From the NCBI GenBank assembly GCA_944388575.1, contig CALXJF010000011.1, forward strand, positions 1 to 40,181: a stretch of 40,181 nt of DNA, read 5' to 3'. Under the pieces are notes generated by a model. That model was not told where the DNA came from and searched no databases. It saw only the letters and a list, made by a program, of their open reading frames with translations. The translations under genes were made by a program, and so were the position numbers. Shown piece after piece: positions 1 to 8,328 of this stretch (its first letter is position 1; each line of letters opens with the position of its first letter). The stretch comes from an uncultured Clostridia bacterium. Lineage in GTDB: Bacteria; Bacillota; Clostridia; TANB77; CAG-465.

Positions 1-179
1 AAACTTGACAAAAATTTAAGCCTTGATTTCAAGACTTTTAAAAGATATTTTTATTAAAAAAATGTCAAACTACGGAAAATTATTATATAATAAAGTTAAG
101 TATAAAAGTTCGAATAATAGTTTGCTAGTTACTAGATAATGGTTTTTGATAAATTACAATGAGATTATGTAATCGACTG

Positions 180-208
180 TTGCCAATTCTGATAATTTAT
201 GTTATAAT
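180..208 (+). promoter_or_regulatory. promoter of the small lipoprotein gene
   Basis: TTGCCA at 180-185 and TATAAT at 203-208 are separated by 17 nt. The site lies about 50 nt upstream of the start codon at 258, which has a strong AGGAGG ribosome site at 245-250. A short dyad (AGTCT-ATT-AGACT) lies between promoter and gene. The first 180 nt of the window hold no gene that I can support. Confidence 0.7.
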
Positions 209-257
209 GTAAAAATATATATAATAGTCTATTAGACTTTAAATAGGAGGATTTACA

Positions 258-548
258 ATGGCAAAACGGAAAATACTTGCGATTATTATCGCCCTTGTAT
301 TTTGCATTCCACTTGGTGCATGTTCAATAGAAGATCAGCCTGAGGCTAGTCCTACGTCTGAAATGGGAACCTTTATTGTGGTAGAAGAAGGAAATATTAA
401 GGATAATAGTCTTTATCAGCATATAATGTATGATCCTGATACTTTAGTAATGTATTCTTATATTAATGGATACGAAAATGGAGGTCTTACTGTATTGTAT
501 AATGCAGATGGAACTGTTAAGACTTATTGTCCAAATGAAACTAAATAA
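258..548 (+). CDS. small lipoprotein, DUF6440-like
   Basis: A 96-residue exported lipoprotein. A lysine/arginine-rich N-terminus and hydrophobic core end in a lipobox (LGAC, Cys22), so the protein should be lipid-anchored on the outer face of the membrane. The C-terminal part has the pattern hydrophobic-YDPDTLVMY-GGLTVLYNADG, which resembles the small DUF6440 family found in gut Clostridia; I give that by memory of the pattern only. Function is unknown. The gene stands alone with its own promoter and terminator. Its 5' end is richer in G+C than its neighbours (CGG, GCG, ATC, GCC codons), and codon 4 is an in-frame CGG followed by A that must be read as a sense codon for this protein to be made. 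Recent acquisition is plausible. Confidence 0.75.
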   Translation: MAKRKILAIIIALVFCIPLGACSIEDQPEASPTSEMGTFIVVEEGNIKDNSLYQHIMYDPDTLVMYSYINGYENGGLTVLYNADGTVKTYCPNETK

Positions 549-559
549 TTTTTGAGTCA

Positions 560-605
560 CCCATTCTTGCTAAACTTTTTTGTTAATAAGAATGGGATAT
601 TTTTA
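560..605 (+). terminator. terminator of the lipoprotein gene
   Basis: Inverted repeat CCCATTCTT (560-568) / AAGAATGGG (588-596) followed by an AT-rich run with five T. It lies 11 nt after the stop codon. The following 606-807 stretch holds no visible gene. Confidence 0.75.
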
Positions 606-807
606 TGCTAAAATATTCAATTGAAAAAAATTATATAATAAAGTATGAGTTTTTTAAACTAGAATTAATGTACTAAACTTGTAATAACAGACGTATTATC
701 AAGTAGTGCCTAATACTAGTATATAGTGTATGAGTAATATAAGATTTTAGTGTTAAAAATTATGTGAGTAATGTTTATTTATAAAAATAACAATAATATT
801 TAAATAA

Positions 808-850
808 AACATAGGATACCTAGAAAAATTTTTTCTAGGTATCCTATGTT
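808..850 (-). terminator. terminator of the aldose epimerase-like gene
   Basis: A near-perfect 21-bp inverted repeat (AACATAGGATACCTAGAAAA and its complement) with almost no loop. The T-rich tract needed for the minus strand is inside the stem. The stop codon of the minus-strand gene (849-851) lies at the edge of the repeat. Confidence 0.75.
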
Positions 851-1661
851 AGTTTTTTATTTCAATTGAATAGTAAAAAGTATAACTTTCTTTTGGATAT
901 AACTGGTGTATACCAGGTTTTTTAGAAAGTTCACCTTCAAACTTTGAGTTGGCAAATGTTTGCCAAGGTTCGATACAAATAAAAGGATGTTGTTCATCAA
1001 ATCTATTCCAAATACCTACTGTATCTGTGTTAAAATTGATTTTAATATCACTTTCTGTTTTTAAATTCTTTAAAATAATATATCTTGATTTAAGGTTTGT
1101 CATAAATAAAGAACTGTCATTGATAATATTATCAGAAAGTAATAGATGATTTCCATCAAATATTCCTAAATTTGAGACATCCCTTGAAAAAACTATAGAA
1201 TCTTCTTTTTCAGGAAATATTAACAGATAATCTTTAAGATTACAGTTTTTTTCTAAATTAAATCCAGGATGAGCTCCAATATTAAAATACATTTCTTCTG
1301 TGTCGCTATTTATTACAGTATATAAAATATGTAATGTATTTTTTTCTAGATAATATTCAATTAGTAATCTAAAATCATATGGATAGATTGTTTTAGTATG
1401 GGGAGTAGAGCAAATTTCAAATAACTTATGATTATTGAAATTAATAAGTGTATCGGCTTTGCAATGTCTGGCAATACCATGTTGTTTTATTGAATATCTT
1501 TTTCCCTTACAAATTATTTGGTCATTTTTAGCTTTGCCAAGTATTGGGAAAATTATTGGGGAATACCAATTCCAAATCGAATTTGCTTGATGAATTAATT
1601 CCCGACCGTTTTGATTTTTAAAACTAATTAGTTCTCCATGTTCGTTAGTGTTGAAAGTCAT
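849..1661 (-). CDS. aldose 1-epimerase (mutarotase) family protein
   Basis: A 270-residue protein with the layout of the LACX-type aldose 1-epimerase family: an N-terminal beta strand with G-E-L-x-S-x-K-x-x-x-GRE, a central NIGAHPGFNL segment (the conserved catalytic-region His in GxHPGFN), and a C-terminal CIEPW motif, where the Glu is the usual catalytic base. These enzymes interconvert the anomers of free or phosphorylated sugars in the cytoplasm; the substrate here is not known. The gene is monocistronic, with a good promoter (1692-1720), a GGAGG ribosome site and its own terminator. The GRE motif near the N-terminus uses an in-frame CGG codon (followed by G) that must be read as Arg, one of the few sense CGG codons in the window. 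Confidence 0.85.
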   Translation of the reverse strand: MTFNTNEHGELISFKNQNGRELIHQANSIWNWYSPIIFPILGKAKNDQIICKGKRYSIKQHGIARHCKADTLINFNNHKLFEICSTPHTKTIYPYDFRLLIEYYLEKNTLHILYTVINSDTEEMYFNIGAHPGFNLEKNCNLKDYLLIFPEKEDSIVFSRDVSNLGIFDGNHLLLSDNIINDSSLFMTNLKSRYIILKNLKTESDIKINFNTDTVGIWNRFDEQHPFICIEPWQTFANSKFEGELSKKPGIHQLYPKESYTFYYSIEIKN

Positions 1662-1691
1662 AATTAGTACCTCCTAAAAAATATTTTACTA

Positions 1692-1720
1692 ATTATATCA
1701 AAATTGTAAAGCAAAGTCAA
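1692..1720 (-). promoter_or_regulatory. promoter of the aldose epimerase-like gene
   Basis: On the minus strand, TTGACT (1720-1715) and TATAAT (1697-1692) are separated by 17 nt, about 30 nt upstream of the start codon. Confidence 0.75.
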
Positions 1721-1847
1721 ATTTTATGTTAATTTAACTTTTTTTATTTAGTACATAAGATCTAATAAATAAGTAATATTTAACTAGTTATAATTCTGTA
1801 TAAATATATTAATAATAGAAAAAAATAAAAATAATTAACAAAAATAC

Positions 1848-1889
1848 TTGACAAATTAAATAGTTATTAATATAATGTTATTAACAAAA
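1848..1889 (+). promoter_or_regulatory. promoter and likely NrtR operator upstream of the PRPP synthetase gene
   Basis: TTGACA (1848-1853), 17-nt spacer, TATAAT (1871-1876). A 25-nt block from 1865 to 1889, covering the -10 and the start of transcription and containing TGTTATTAACA, is identical to 4743-4767 in the promoter of the Nudix-pncA-pncB-nadE operon. The -35 boxes also match over CTTGACAAATT. A block shared by two NAD-related promoters next to an nrtR gene is what an NrtR operator would look like. The identity is seen in the sequence; the regulator assignment is inference. Confidence 0.75.
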
Positions 1890-1962
1890 ACGTAAAAACA
1901 AGCGATAATTAGAAGTGGTTTAGATTTGATTATTATCAAATTATTAAGAAAGGAGAATTAAA

Positions 1963-3054
1963 ATGAGAAAAGATGATAACTTAAGACTAATTGTTTTAAA
2001 CAATTGTAAGGCATTTGGTAAAGAGGTAAGTAGGAATATTAATTTGTTAAGAAATAATGAAGAAGAATACATTATACAACATTGTTTAAGTCGTTTTTCA
2101 AATGGAGAAGGAAAAGCCAAAATAGAAGAAAGTGTGAGAGATAAAGATATTTATATAATATCTGATGTTGGTAACTATTCTGAGACATATGTAATGCATG
2201 GCTTAGAACATCATATATCTCCCGATGAGCATTTTCAAGATATAAAAAGAGTAATATCTACAATTTGTGGCTATGCTTTAAAGATTAATCTCATAATGCC
2301 ATTATTGTATCAATCAAGACAGCACAAAAGAAGAGGAAGAGAATCACTTGATTGTGCAATAGCTTTACAAGAGTTAGAACAACTTGGAGTAGATAATATT
2401 ATTACTTTTGATGCACATGATCCAAATGTTTCAAATGCTATACCCAAGCTACCATTTGAAAATATCTATCCTACTCATACCATTGTTGACGCTTTAGTTG
2501 AGCAAGAAAAGAGCAATATAGCTAATTTACTTGTAGTAAGTCCTGATATGGGAGCAATGGATAGAGCAAGATATTATGCTGATATGCTTGGTACAGATGT
2601 AGGTGCTTTTTATAAAAGAAGAGATTTAAGTAAAGTAGTAAACGGAAAAAATCCGATTAAAGAACATGTATATATGGGAGCTGATGTAAAAGGCAAAAAT
2701 ATATTGGTAGTAGACGATATGATAGCATCTGGTGTTTCAATGATAGAGGTAGCACAAGAGTTAAAAAAAAGAGGAGCAAATAATGTATATTTGGCGGCAA
2801 CTTTTGCTTTGCTTACAGAAGGAACATCAGGTTTTGTTAAAGCATATGAAAAAGGGTTGTTTAATAAGCTTTATTCTACAAATCTGTCGTATGTACCAGA
2901 TAGTATAAAAAATGAAGAGTGGTATGTTGATGTGGATTGTTCTATGCAACTTGCACAGATTATAAATGCATTAAACAATAAAGAGTCATTAAAAGAATTA
3001 TTTGATGTAAAAAAACAGATTCTTGATAAGATAGAGAGGTTTAAAATAAAATGA
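1963..3054 (+). CDS. prs: ribose-phosphate pyrophosphokinase (PRPP synthetase) family
   Basis: A 363-residue PRPP synthetase-type protein, longer than the usual 310-320. It carries the family's central SRQHKRRGRESLD segment (the flexible-loop region, with His where many family members have Asp), a TFDAHDPN segment, and the PRPP-binding motif LVVDDMIASGVSM near residue 248. The reaction is ribose 5-phosphate plus ATP to PRPP plus AMP. PRPP is the co-substrate of nicotinate phosphoribosyltransferase encoded downstream, so this copy may serve NAD salvage; the genome may hold another, standard prs. The stop codon overlaps the nadD start by 4 nt (ATGA), indicating translational coupling. The ribosome site is AAAGGAG at 1950-1956. 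Confidence 0.88.
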   Translation: MRKDDNLRLIVLNNCKAFGKEVSRNINLLRNNEEEYIIQHCLSRFSNGEGKAKIEESVRDKDIYIISDVGNYSETYVMHGLEHHISPDEHFQDIKRVISTICGYALKINLIMPLLYQSRQHKRRGRESLDCAIALQELEQLGVDNIITFDAHDPNVSNAIPKLPFENIYPTHTIVDALVEQEKSNIANLLVVSPDMGAMDRARYYADMLGTDVGAFYKRRDLSKVVNGKNPIKEHVYMGADVKGKNILVVDDMIASGVSMIEVAQELKKRGANNVYLAATFALLTEGTSGFVKAYEKGLFNKLYSTNLSYVPDSIKNEEWYVDVDCSMQLAQIINALNNKESLKELFDVKKQILDKIERFKIK

Positions 3055-3650
3055 AGATTGGAATTTTTGGAGGCTCATTTAATCCTCCACATAATATGCA
3101 TAAACTTATTGCTTTACGTTTAATTGAACTAAATTTGGTAGATAAAGTAATATTTGTACCAACTGGAAACAGGTATGATAAGAAGGATTTAGTAGATGCA
3201 AAATATAGATATGATATGGTTAAGATAATTTGTAATTATCACAAAAGATTGGAGGTATCTGATTTTGAAATAAGAAATAATTTGGTATTTACTTATCAAA
3301 CGCTTGATTATTTTAGAGAAAAATATAAAAATGATGAAATTCTTTTTATAATAGGTGCAGATAATTTATCAGAATTATATACTTGGAATAGGTATGAATA
3401 TTTATTAAAAAGTTATAAATTTCTTGTAATTAAACGTCAAGGTGAAAATATTGACAATCTTTTAAAAAAATATAATTATAATTCAAATATCATTATTACT
3501 AATATTGATATGAATGATATATCATCTACAAAAATAAGAGAGATGATAAAAAATCAAGATAAGGAAGTATGTAATTATATAGATAAAAATGTTTTTATGT
3601 ATATACTTATAAATAGATTATACTTAAAACCAGCTAGTTATCTGTTATAA
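3051..3650 (+). CDS. nadD: nicotinate-nucleotide adenylyltransferase
   Basis: A 199-residue nucleotidyltransferase. The N-terminal GIFGGSFNPPHNMH motif is the GxFxPxHxxH adenylyl-transfer signature, and the C-terminal ISSTKIREMI is the ISSTxIR phosphate-binding motif. It transfers AMP from ATP to nicotinate mononucleotide, giving deamido-NAD, the substrate of NadE. Length is normal for NadD. It is translationally coupled to the PRPP synthetase gene and followed by a terminator. Co-location with pncA, pncB and nadE supports the NAD assignment over the related pantetheine-phosphate enzyme (CoaD), which is shorter. Confidence 0.93.
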   Translation: MKIGIFGGSFNPPHNMHKLIALRLIELNLVDKVIFVPTGNRYDKKDLVDAKYRYDMVKIICNYHKRLEVSDFEIRNNLVFTYQTLDYFREKYKNDEILFIIGADNLSELYTWNRYEYLLKSYKFLVIKRQGENIDNLLKKYNYNSNIIITNIDMNDISSTKIREMIKNQDKEVCNYIDKNVFMYILINRLYLKPASYLL

Positions 3651-3652
3651 AT

Positions 3653-3693
3653 GAAAAGGTCATTGAAGTTTTGTAAATTTCAATGATCTTTTC
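3653..3693 (+). terminator. terminator after nadD
   Basis: A 15-bp inverted repeat (GAAAAGGTCATTGAA / TTCAATGATCTTTTC, one G-U pair) 3 nt after the nadD stop. It separates the prs-nadD unit from nrtR. Confidence 0.8.
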
Positions 3694-3732
3694 GTTATAA
3701 TTATAATGAGTTTGAAATAAAATCTATATAAA

Positions 3733-3761
3733 TTGCTTTATTAAAAAAATTATAGTATAAT
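3733..3761 (+). promoter_or_regulatory. promoter of nrtR
   Basis: TTGCTT (3733-3738), 17-nt spacer, TATAAT (3756-3761), followed by the AGGAGG ribosome site. It lacks the 25-nt block shared by the two flanking NAD promoters, so nrtR itself may not be under the same operator. Confidence 0.65.
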
Positions 3762-3783
3762 TATATTAGTAGGAGGATGTTTT

Positions 3784-4611
3784 ATGAACAAAAAAGTTTA
3801 TAATTCAGAAGAAGAATTTTTAAAAGATTATGATCCCAATGAGTTTGAAAGATTATCTATTACTGCAGATATATTAATATTTAGTATTTCAGATGGATTA
3901 AAAGAGAATTATAGAAGATTAAACAAAAAACATTTTAGTGTATTGTTAGTAAAAAGGGATGAATATCCTTTTAAAGATAAATGGTGTCTTCCTGGTGGTT
4001 TTGTTCATATGGATGAGACGATTGAAGAAGCTGCTGTTAGAATATTAAAAAATGAAACAAATTTGAGTGATATATATATAGAACAATTATATACTTTTAG
4101 TGATGTAAAAAGAGATCCAAGAATGCGTATAGTAAGTACTTCATATATGTCTTTAATAGATAAAAATTTATTAAATGATAAATTGTCTGATAATGCTAGG
4201 TGGTTTAATATATCTATTAACGAAGATGATAACCTTTTTAAGGTTGAATTGGATAATCAAGAAGAAAAGATTTATTTTGAAGTTGAAAAGGTACTACGAG
4301 AAAAAACAACTGATAGATATAGCTATTATATTAGGAAAAATGATAAATTAGCTTTTGATCATCCATTAGTTATTGTTAGTGGAATATCAAGATTAAAGAA
4401 TAAGATAACATATACAGACATTGTCTTTAATATGATGCCAGAATATTTTACATTAGGTGAATTACAGCAAGTATATGAGGTTATTTTAGGTAAGAAGTTA
4501 CTTGATCCAGCATTTAGAAGAATGATAGCTAATAAAGTTGAAAGAACAGATAAATTAAAAAAAGGTGAGGGACATAGACCATCAGTATTATATAAGTATA
4601 AAAGTAAATAA
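3784..4611 (+). CDS. nrtR: NrtR-type Nudix-related transcriptional regulator of NAD metabolism
   Basis: A 275-residue protein: a Nudix fold (about residues 20-150) followed by a C-terminal winged helix (about 195-270, with TDIVFNMMPEYFTLGELQQV and LDPAFRRMIANK, typical of NrtR). The Nudix box keeps the first part (GGFVHMDE) but the REUXEEXGU half is degenerate (RILKNETNL): the catalytic glutamates and the late glycine are lost, as expected for a regulator that senses rather than hydrolyses. NrtR proteins are known repressors of NAD synthesis and salvage genes that are released by ADP-ribose. The gene sits between two NAD operons whose promoters share a 25-nt block, so these are its likely targets. 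It is monocistronic with its own promoter and terminator. Confidence 0.9.
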   Translation: MNKKVYNSEEEFLKDYDPNEFERLSITADILIFSISDGLKENYRRLNKKHFSVLLVKRDEYPFKDKWCLPGGFVHMDETIEEAAVRILKNETNLSDIYIEQLYTFSDVKRDPRMRIVSTSYMSLIDKNLLNDKLSDNARWFNISINEDDNLFKVELDNQEEKIYFEVEKVLREKTTDRYSYYIRKNDKLAFDHPLVIVSGISRLKNKITYTDIVFNMMPEYFTLGELQQVYEVILGKKLLDPAFRRMIANKVERTDKLKKGEGHRPSVLYKYKSK

Positions 4612-4617
4612 GAATAA

Positions 4618-4652
4618 AATAAACTTAGAAAATTTTTCTAGGTTTATTTTTT
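4618..4652 (+). terminator. terminator after nrtR
   Basis: Inverted repeat AATAAACTTAGAAAA / TTTTCTAGGTTTATT followed by a T tract, 6 nt after the nrtR stop. Confidence 0.8.
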
Positions 4653-4725
4653 CTTGATTTTTTTAAGTATTTTTAACAATAATAATAATAGTACTAAAAA
4701 AATTAAAGAAATTTATAAAAAAGAC

Positions 4726-4767
4726 TTGACAAATTGATATGATATTAATATAATGTTATTAACAAAA
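4726..4767 (+). promoter_or_regulatory. promoter and likely NrtR operator of the Nudix-pncA-pncB-nadE operon
   Basis: TTGACA (4726-4731), 17-nt spacer, TATAAT (4749-4754). The 25-nt block 4743-4767 is identical to 1865-1889 upstream of the PRPP synthetase gene. Binding there would cover the -10 and block RNA polymerase. Confidence 0.75.
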
Positions 4768-4808
4768 TATAAATAACAAGAGCAAGAGTTTGTGAAAGGA
4801 GTATTTTT

Positions 4809-5342
4809 ATGAAATTTATAGAGAGTCATGTAGTATATAAAGGAAAACGAGTTATACTTGAAGAGGCTACTTATTTGGATAAAAAAAATAACAAACAAGT
4901 CATGGAACATGTATATGTTAAACCCGCTGTAGCTATTCTTGCTATTACAGACCAAGGAAACTTTGTTTTTATCGAAGAAAGAAGAACTGCAATTAACAAT
5001 CAAAAAATTCTTGAAATGCCGGCTGGTCTTGTTGAAGAAAATGAAAGTTTTAAGGAAGCGGCAATAAGAGAGCTAAGAGAAGAAACGGGATATGTAACAG
5101 ATAATGTTGAATTTCTTACTTCATATTATTCAAGTTGCGGATTTACTAATGAGAAACTATATATATTTTTAGCAAGTAATCTTAGAGAAAAGGTTTCGAG
5201 AAATCTTGACGATGCAGAAGAAATTAATGTTAAAGAAATAAAAAAGAAAGATGTATTTAATATGTTGAAAAAAGGAGATATATGTAATGTATCAAGTAAA
5301 GTAGCATTAATGTGGTATAAACTTTTTAAGGAGGAATGTTAA
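4809..5342 (+). CDS. Nudix hydrolase, ADP-ribose pyrophosphatase type
   Basis: A 177-residue NudF-like enzyme with an intact Nudix box (GLVEENE, seven residues, RELREETGYV at about residues 73-95). The family hydrolyses ADP-ribose to AMP and ribose 5-phosphate. This fits the operon: ADP-ribose is an NAD breakdown product and the usual effector of NrtR, so the enzyme could tune the signal as well as recycle ribose 5-phosphate for PRPP. It is first in an operon with pncA (1-nt gap), pncB and nadE. Its AAAGGAG ribosome site lies 9 nt before the ATG. Another Nudix substrate is possible. Confidence 0.88.
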   Translation: MKFIESHVVYKGKRVILEEATYLDKKNNKQVMEHVYVKPAVAILAITDQGNFVFIEERRTAINNQKILEMPAGLVEENESFKEAAIRELREETGYVTDNVEFLTSYYSSCGFTNEKLYIFLASNLREKVSRNLDDAEEINVKEIKKKDVFNMLKKGDICNVSSKVALMWYKLFKEEC

Positions 5343-5343
5343 G

Positions 5344-6006
5344 ATGAAAAAGAGTAAAGAAGATATGATTAGAGCTTTAACTAATGTTGTAGAGTATTAT
5401 GATAATAATCAAATAGTTGAAGTATTTAATAAGAATGATGAAGTTGCAATAATTGTTGTTGATATGATTAATGACTTTGTTTTTACAAGTCTTATGCAAA
5501 ATCCTTTGGCAATTCCAATTATTCCGAAAATAAAAAATGTTTTGAGGGATTTTAATAAATTTAATAAAAAGGTTATTCATATCAATGAGGCGCATGAAGA
5601 AAAAGCAGTCGAGTTTGAATCTTTTCCTCCACATGGAGTTAAAGGAACTAACGGTGCTAAAATTGTTGAGGAGTTAATAGATATTCCGTATGACAATATA
5701 TTCTATAAGAATAGTACAAATGGAATGCATATAGAAGACTTAAGAAAATGGTTTGATATGCACTCTGACATAAAAAAAATTGTTATTGTTGGTGTTTGTG
5801 CAGATATATGTGTTTTACAATTTGCACTTGGTATTAAGACTTATTGTAATCAGTTTAACAGGAAATTAGATGTTATAATACCATATGAACTTGTTGAAAC
5901 ATATGAGGCAGATGGACATAATAGAGATTTATTCTATTATATGTCTTTAGAAATTGCAGCTCAGGCTGGAATAAAAATAGTAAAAAATATCGAGTTTAAA
6001 AAATAA
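5344..6006 (+). CDS. pncA: nicotinamidase (isochorismatase-family hydrolase)
   Basis: A 220-residue cysteine hydrolase. Asp of VVDMINDFV (about residue 40) and Cys of VGVCADICV (about residue 158) match the catalytic Asp and Cys of nicotinamidases; a Lys (FYKNSTNG region) would complete the triad. It converts nicotinamide to nicotinate, which is used by the next gene product. AAGGAGG sits at 5330-5336, inside the end of the upstream gene, so the two are coupled. The operon context makes nicotinamidase much more likely than another isochorismatase-family activity. Confidence 0.9.
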   Translation: MKKSKEDMIRALTNVVEYYDNNQIVEVFNKNDEVAIIVVDMINDFVFTSLMQNPLAIPIIPKIKNVLRDFNKFNKKVIHINEAHEEKAVEFESFPPHGVKGTNGAKIVEELIDIPYDNIFYKNSTNGMHIEDLRKWFDMHSDIKKIVIVGVCADICVLQFALGIKTYCNQFNRKLDVIIPYELVETYEADGHNRDLFYYMSLEIAAQAGIKIVKNIEFKK

Positions 6007-6019
6007 GGAGGAATATAAG

Positions 6020-7507
6020 ATGAAAACAAAGAGAACAAGTTTGACTAATTTGAACAATAAAGGGTATGCTTTGTTTACTGATAAATATGAAATAACTATG
6101 ATGTATGGTTATCATAAAGATAAAAATGATGATGGACTTGTTATTTTTGATATGTTTTTTAGAAGTGTACCTGACGGCGGCGGTTATGCACTTTGTGCTG
6201 GTCTTGAACTTGTAATTGAAATGATTCAAAATCTTAAGTTTACTAAAGAGGAGGTAGATTATTTAAGAAGAACAGCTCCTTATAGTGAAGATTTTCTTGA
6301 GTACCTTTTAAATTATTACAAGTTTACTGGAAGTATTGAGGCAGTACCAGAAGGAACAGTTATATTTCCCAATGAGACGATTATGAAAATAATTGCTCCT
6401 CCAATTGAAGCTCAGCATATTGAGGATATTATATTAAATCCTATTAATTCTCAAAGTCTGATAGCTACAAAAGCATCTAGAATATGTTATGCATCAGAAG
6501 GGGAACCAGTTATGGATTTTGGACTTCGCAGAGGTCCTGCACTTCAAGGAGCAACACTTGCTTCTAGAGCAGCGTATATTGGGGGATGTATTTCGACAAG
6601 TAATGAGATTACAGCAATGGTGTTTGATATTCCTTCTTCTGGAACAATGGCACATAGCTGGATATTAAAGCATAATAACGAGTTTGATGCATTTATGAAT
6701 TATGCTAATGTGTATAAGGAAAATGTGATTCTTCTTGTTGATACGTATAATACACTTACTTCTGGTATACCAAATGCTATAAAAGTGTTTAAAGTATTAA
6801 GAGAGGAAAAGAGACTTCCAAATAATTACGGAATAAGACTTGACAGTGGAGATTTAGCTTATCTTTCTAAAGAGGCAAGAAAAATGCTTGATGCTGAAGG
6901 ATTCACTGACGCAGTAATTTGTGCTTCAAATAATCTTAATGAAAGATTAATTCAGGATTTAAAACGTCAAGGTGCAAAAATTAATCTTTGGGCTACTGGA
7001 ACAGAACTTATCACTTCATATAGTTGTCCTGCTTTTAATGGAGTATATAAGCTTGTTGCTAAAGAAAAAAATAAAGCTATGGTACCAGTTATAAAGTTAT
7101 CTGAAGATAAGATAAAAGTAACAAATCCAGGAGATAAAATGGTTTATAGGATATCTGATAAAAATACAGGGTATTTTATAGCAGATTTAATTTGTCTTGC
7201 TGATGAAACTTTTAATTCAGATGAGGATTTGGTAATATTTGATCCAGTGTTTACTGCTAAGAAGAAGAAACTTAAAGGTGGGACATATACAATCCAGAAG
7301 CTTCTTGTACCAATATTTAAAGATGGGGTTTGTGTGTATGAAAATAAATCTGTTAAGGAAATAAGAGATTATGCACAGGATCAGTTATCTCATCTTTGGC
7401 CGGAGCTTAGGCGTTTTGATAATCCTCATAAGTATTATGTGGATCTTTCTAAAAAATTGTATACGTTAAAAGAAAGTATGATTGAAGATATAGAAAGGGA
7501 AGAATAA
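6020..7507 (+). CDS. pncB: nicotinate phosphoribosyltransferase
   Basis: A 495-residue NAPRTase. N-terminal ALFTDKYEITMMYGY, the DFGLRRGP motif, SGTMAHSW, and IRLDSGDLAYL are all family signatures for binding nicotinate and PRPP. It makes nicotinate mononucleotide from nicotinate and PRPP with ATP hydrolysis. Length is normal for the Gram-positive form. It lies 13 nt after pncA with an AAGGAGG site and is followed by nadE after 19 nt. Confidence 0.95.
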   Translation: MKTKRTSLTNLNNKGYALFTDKYEITMMYGYHKDKNDDGLVIFDMFFRSVPDGGGYALCAGLELVIEMIQNLKFTKEEVDYLRRTAPYSEDFLEYLLNYYKFTGSIEAVPEGTVIFPNETIMKIIAPPIEAQHIEDIILNPINSQSLIATKASRICYASEGEPVMDFGLRRGPALQGATLASRAAYIGGCISTSNEITAMVFDIPSSGTMAHSWILKHNNEFDAFMNYANVYKENVILLVDTYNTLTSGIPNAIKVFKVLREEKRLPNNYGIRLDSGDLAYLSKEARKMLDAEGFTDAVICASNNLNERLIQDLKRQGAKINLWATGTELITSYSCPAFNGVYKLVAKEKNKAMVPVIKLSEDKIKVTNPGDKMVYRISDKNTGYFIADLICLADETFNSDEDLVIFDPVFTAKKKKLKGGTYTIQKLLVPIFKDGVCVYENKSVKEIRDYAQDQLSHLWPELRRFDNPHKYYVDLSKKLYTLKESMIEDIEREE

Positions 7508-7526
7508 TATAAAGGGAGGAGATAAT

Positions 7527-8279
7527 ATGTTGACACAAAAACAATTGGAAATTGAAGTACCAAGGATAATCAGTCATATAAAAGAATATTTTAAGAAGAC
7601 TGGTTTTACAAAAGCTATTGTAGGAAATAGTGGTGGTAAAGATTCAGCTACTGTTATAGGCTTGTTGTCTTTTGCTTTAGGCAAAGAAAATGTCCTTACA
7701 GTCACATTACCTTGTTATTCAAAAGAAGCAGATAGAGAAGATGCTTTACTAGTTGCAAAAACCTTTGGCACAAAATGTATTAATGTAAAGCTTGACAGTG
7801 CGATAGATGCACTTATTAAGGCTACAGAAGAAGGTTATTCAAATAATCTAAGTGAAGAGTCAATTATAAATATTAAGCCTAGACTTAGAATGACTGTTTT
7901 ATACGCTATTGCTCAGAGTGAAAATGCACTAGTGATTGGAACTGGTAATCTTTGTGAAATTTTTATTGGTTATTTCACTAAGCATGGTGATGGTGCTTGT
8001 GATTATAATCCTCTTGCCGAATTTTCAGTAGATGAGGTCTATCAAATAGCAAGGTTTATAGGGGTACCCGAAAAGATCTTAAATAAAGCACCAAGTGATG
8101 GTTTAAGTGGATTAACTGATGAAGAAAAGCTTAAGTTTAAGTATGCTCAGGTAGAAGAGTATATAAAAACAGGTGATACTGATGAGCAAGCTAAACGTCT
8201 TATTGAAAGACAACATAGAATAACACAGCATAAAAGAGAAAAGACGCCTGTATATCACAGAATAAAAGATTGGTATTAA
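7527..8279 (+). CDS. nadE: ammonia-dependent NAD synthetase
   Basis: A 250-residue NadE without the glutaminase domain, so ammonia should be the nitrogen donor. The ATP pyrophosphatase P-loop GNSGGKDS is at residues 33-40; GTGNLCE, GYFTKHGDGACDYNPLAE and the C-terminal HRITQHKR are conserved NAD synthetase segments. It amidates deamido-NAD, closing the route nicotinamide, nicotinate, NaMN, NaAD, NAD encoded by pncA, pncB, nadD and nadE in this window. Last gene of its operon, with a terminator 16 nt after the stop. Confidence 0.95.
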   Translation: MLTQKQLEIEVPRIISHIKEYFKKTGFTKAIVGNSGGKDSATVIGLLSFALGKENVLTVTLPCYSKEADREDALLVAKTFGTKCINVKLDSAIDALIKATEEGYSNNLSEESIINIKPRLRMTVLYAIAQSENALVIGTGNLCEIFIGYFTKHGDGACDYNPLAEFSVDEVYQIARFIGVPEKILNKAPSDGLSGLTDEEKLKFKYAQVEEYIKTGDTDEQAKRLIERQHRITQHKREKTPVYHRIKDWY

Positions 8280-8294
8280 GTATACTTCATAAAA

Positions 8295-8328
8295 AAATAA
8301 TGTCGGAATATTTTTCCGGCATTATTTT
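8295..8328. terminator. bidirectional terminator between nadE and rdgB
   Basis: A 14-bp inverted repeat (AAATAATGTCGGAA / TTCCGGCATTATTT, one G-U pair) with T tracts on both strands. It lies between convergent genes and its right arm overlaps the end of rdgB. Confidence 0.85.

Noticed and set aside
949-1149. Plus-strand 66-residue frame
   Set aside because: Antisense to the aldose epimerase-like gene, no promoter or ribosome site.
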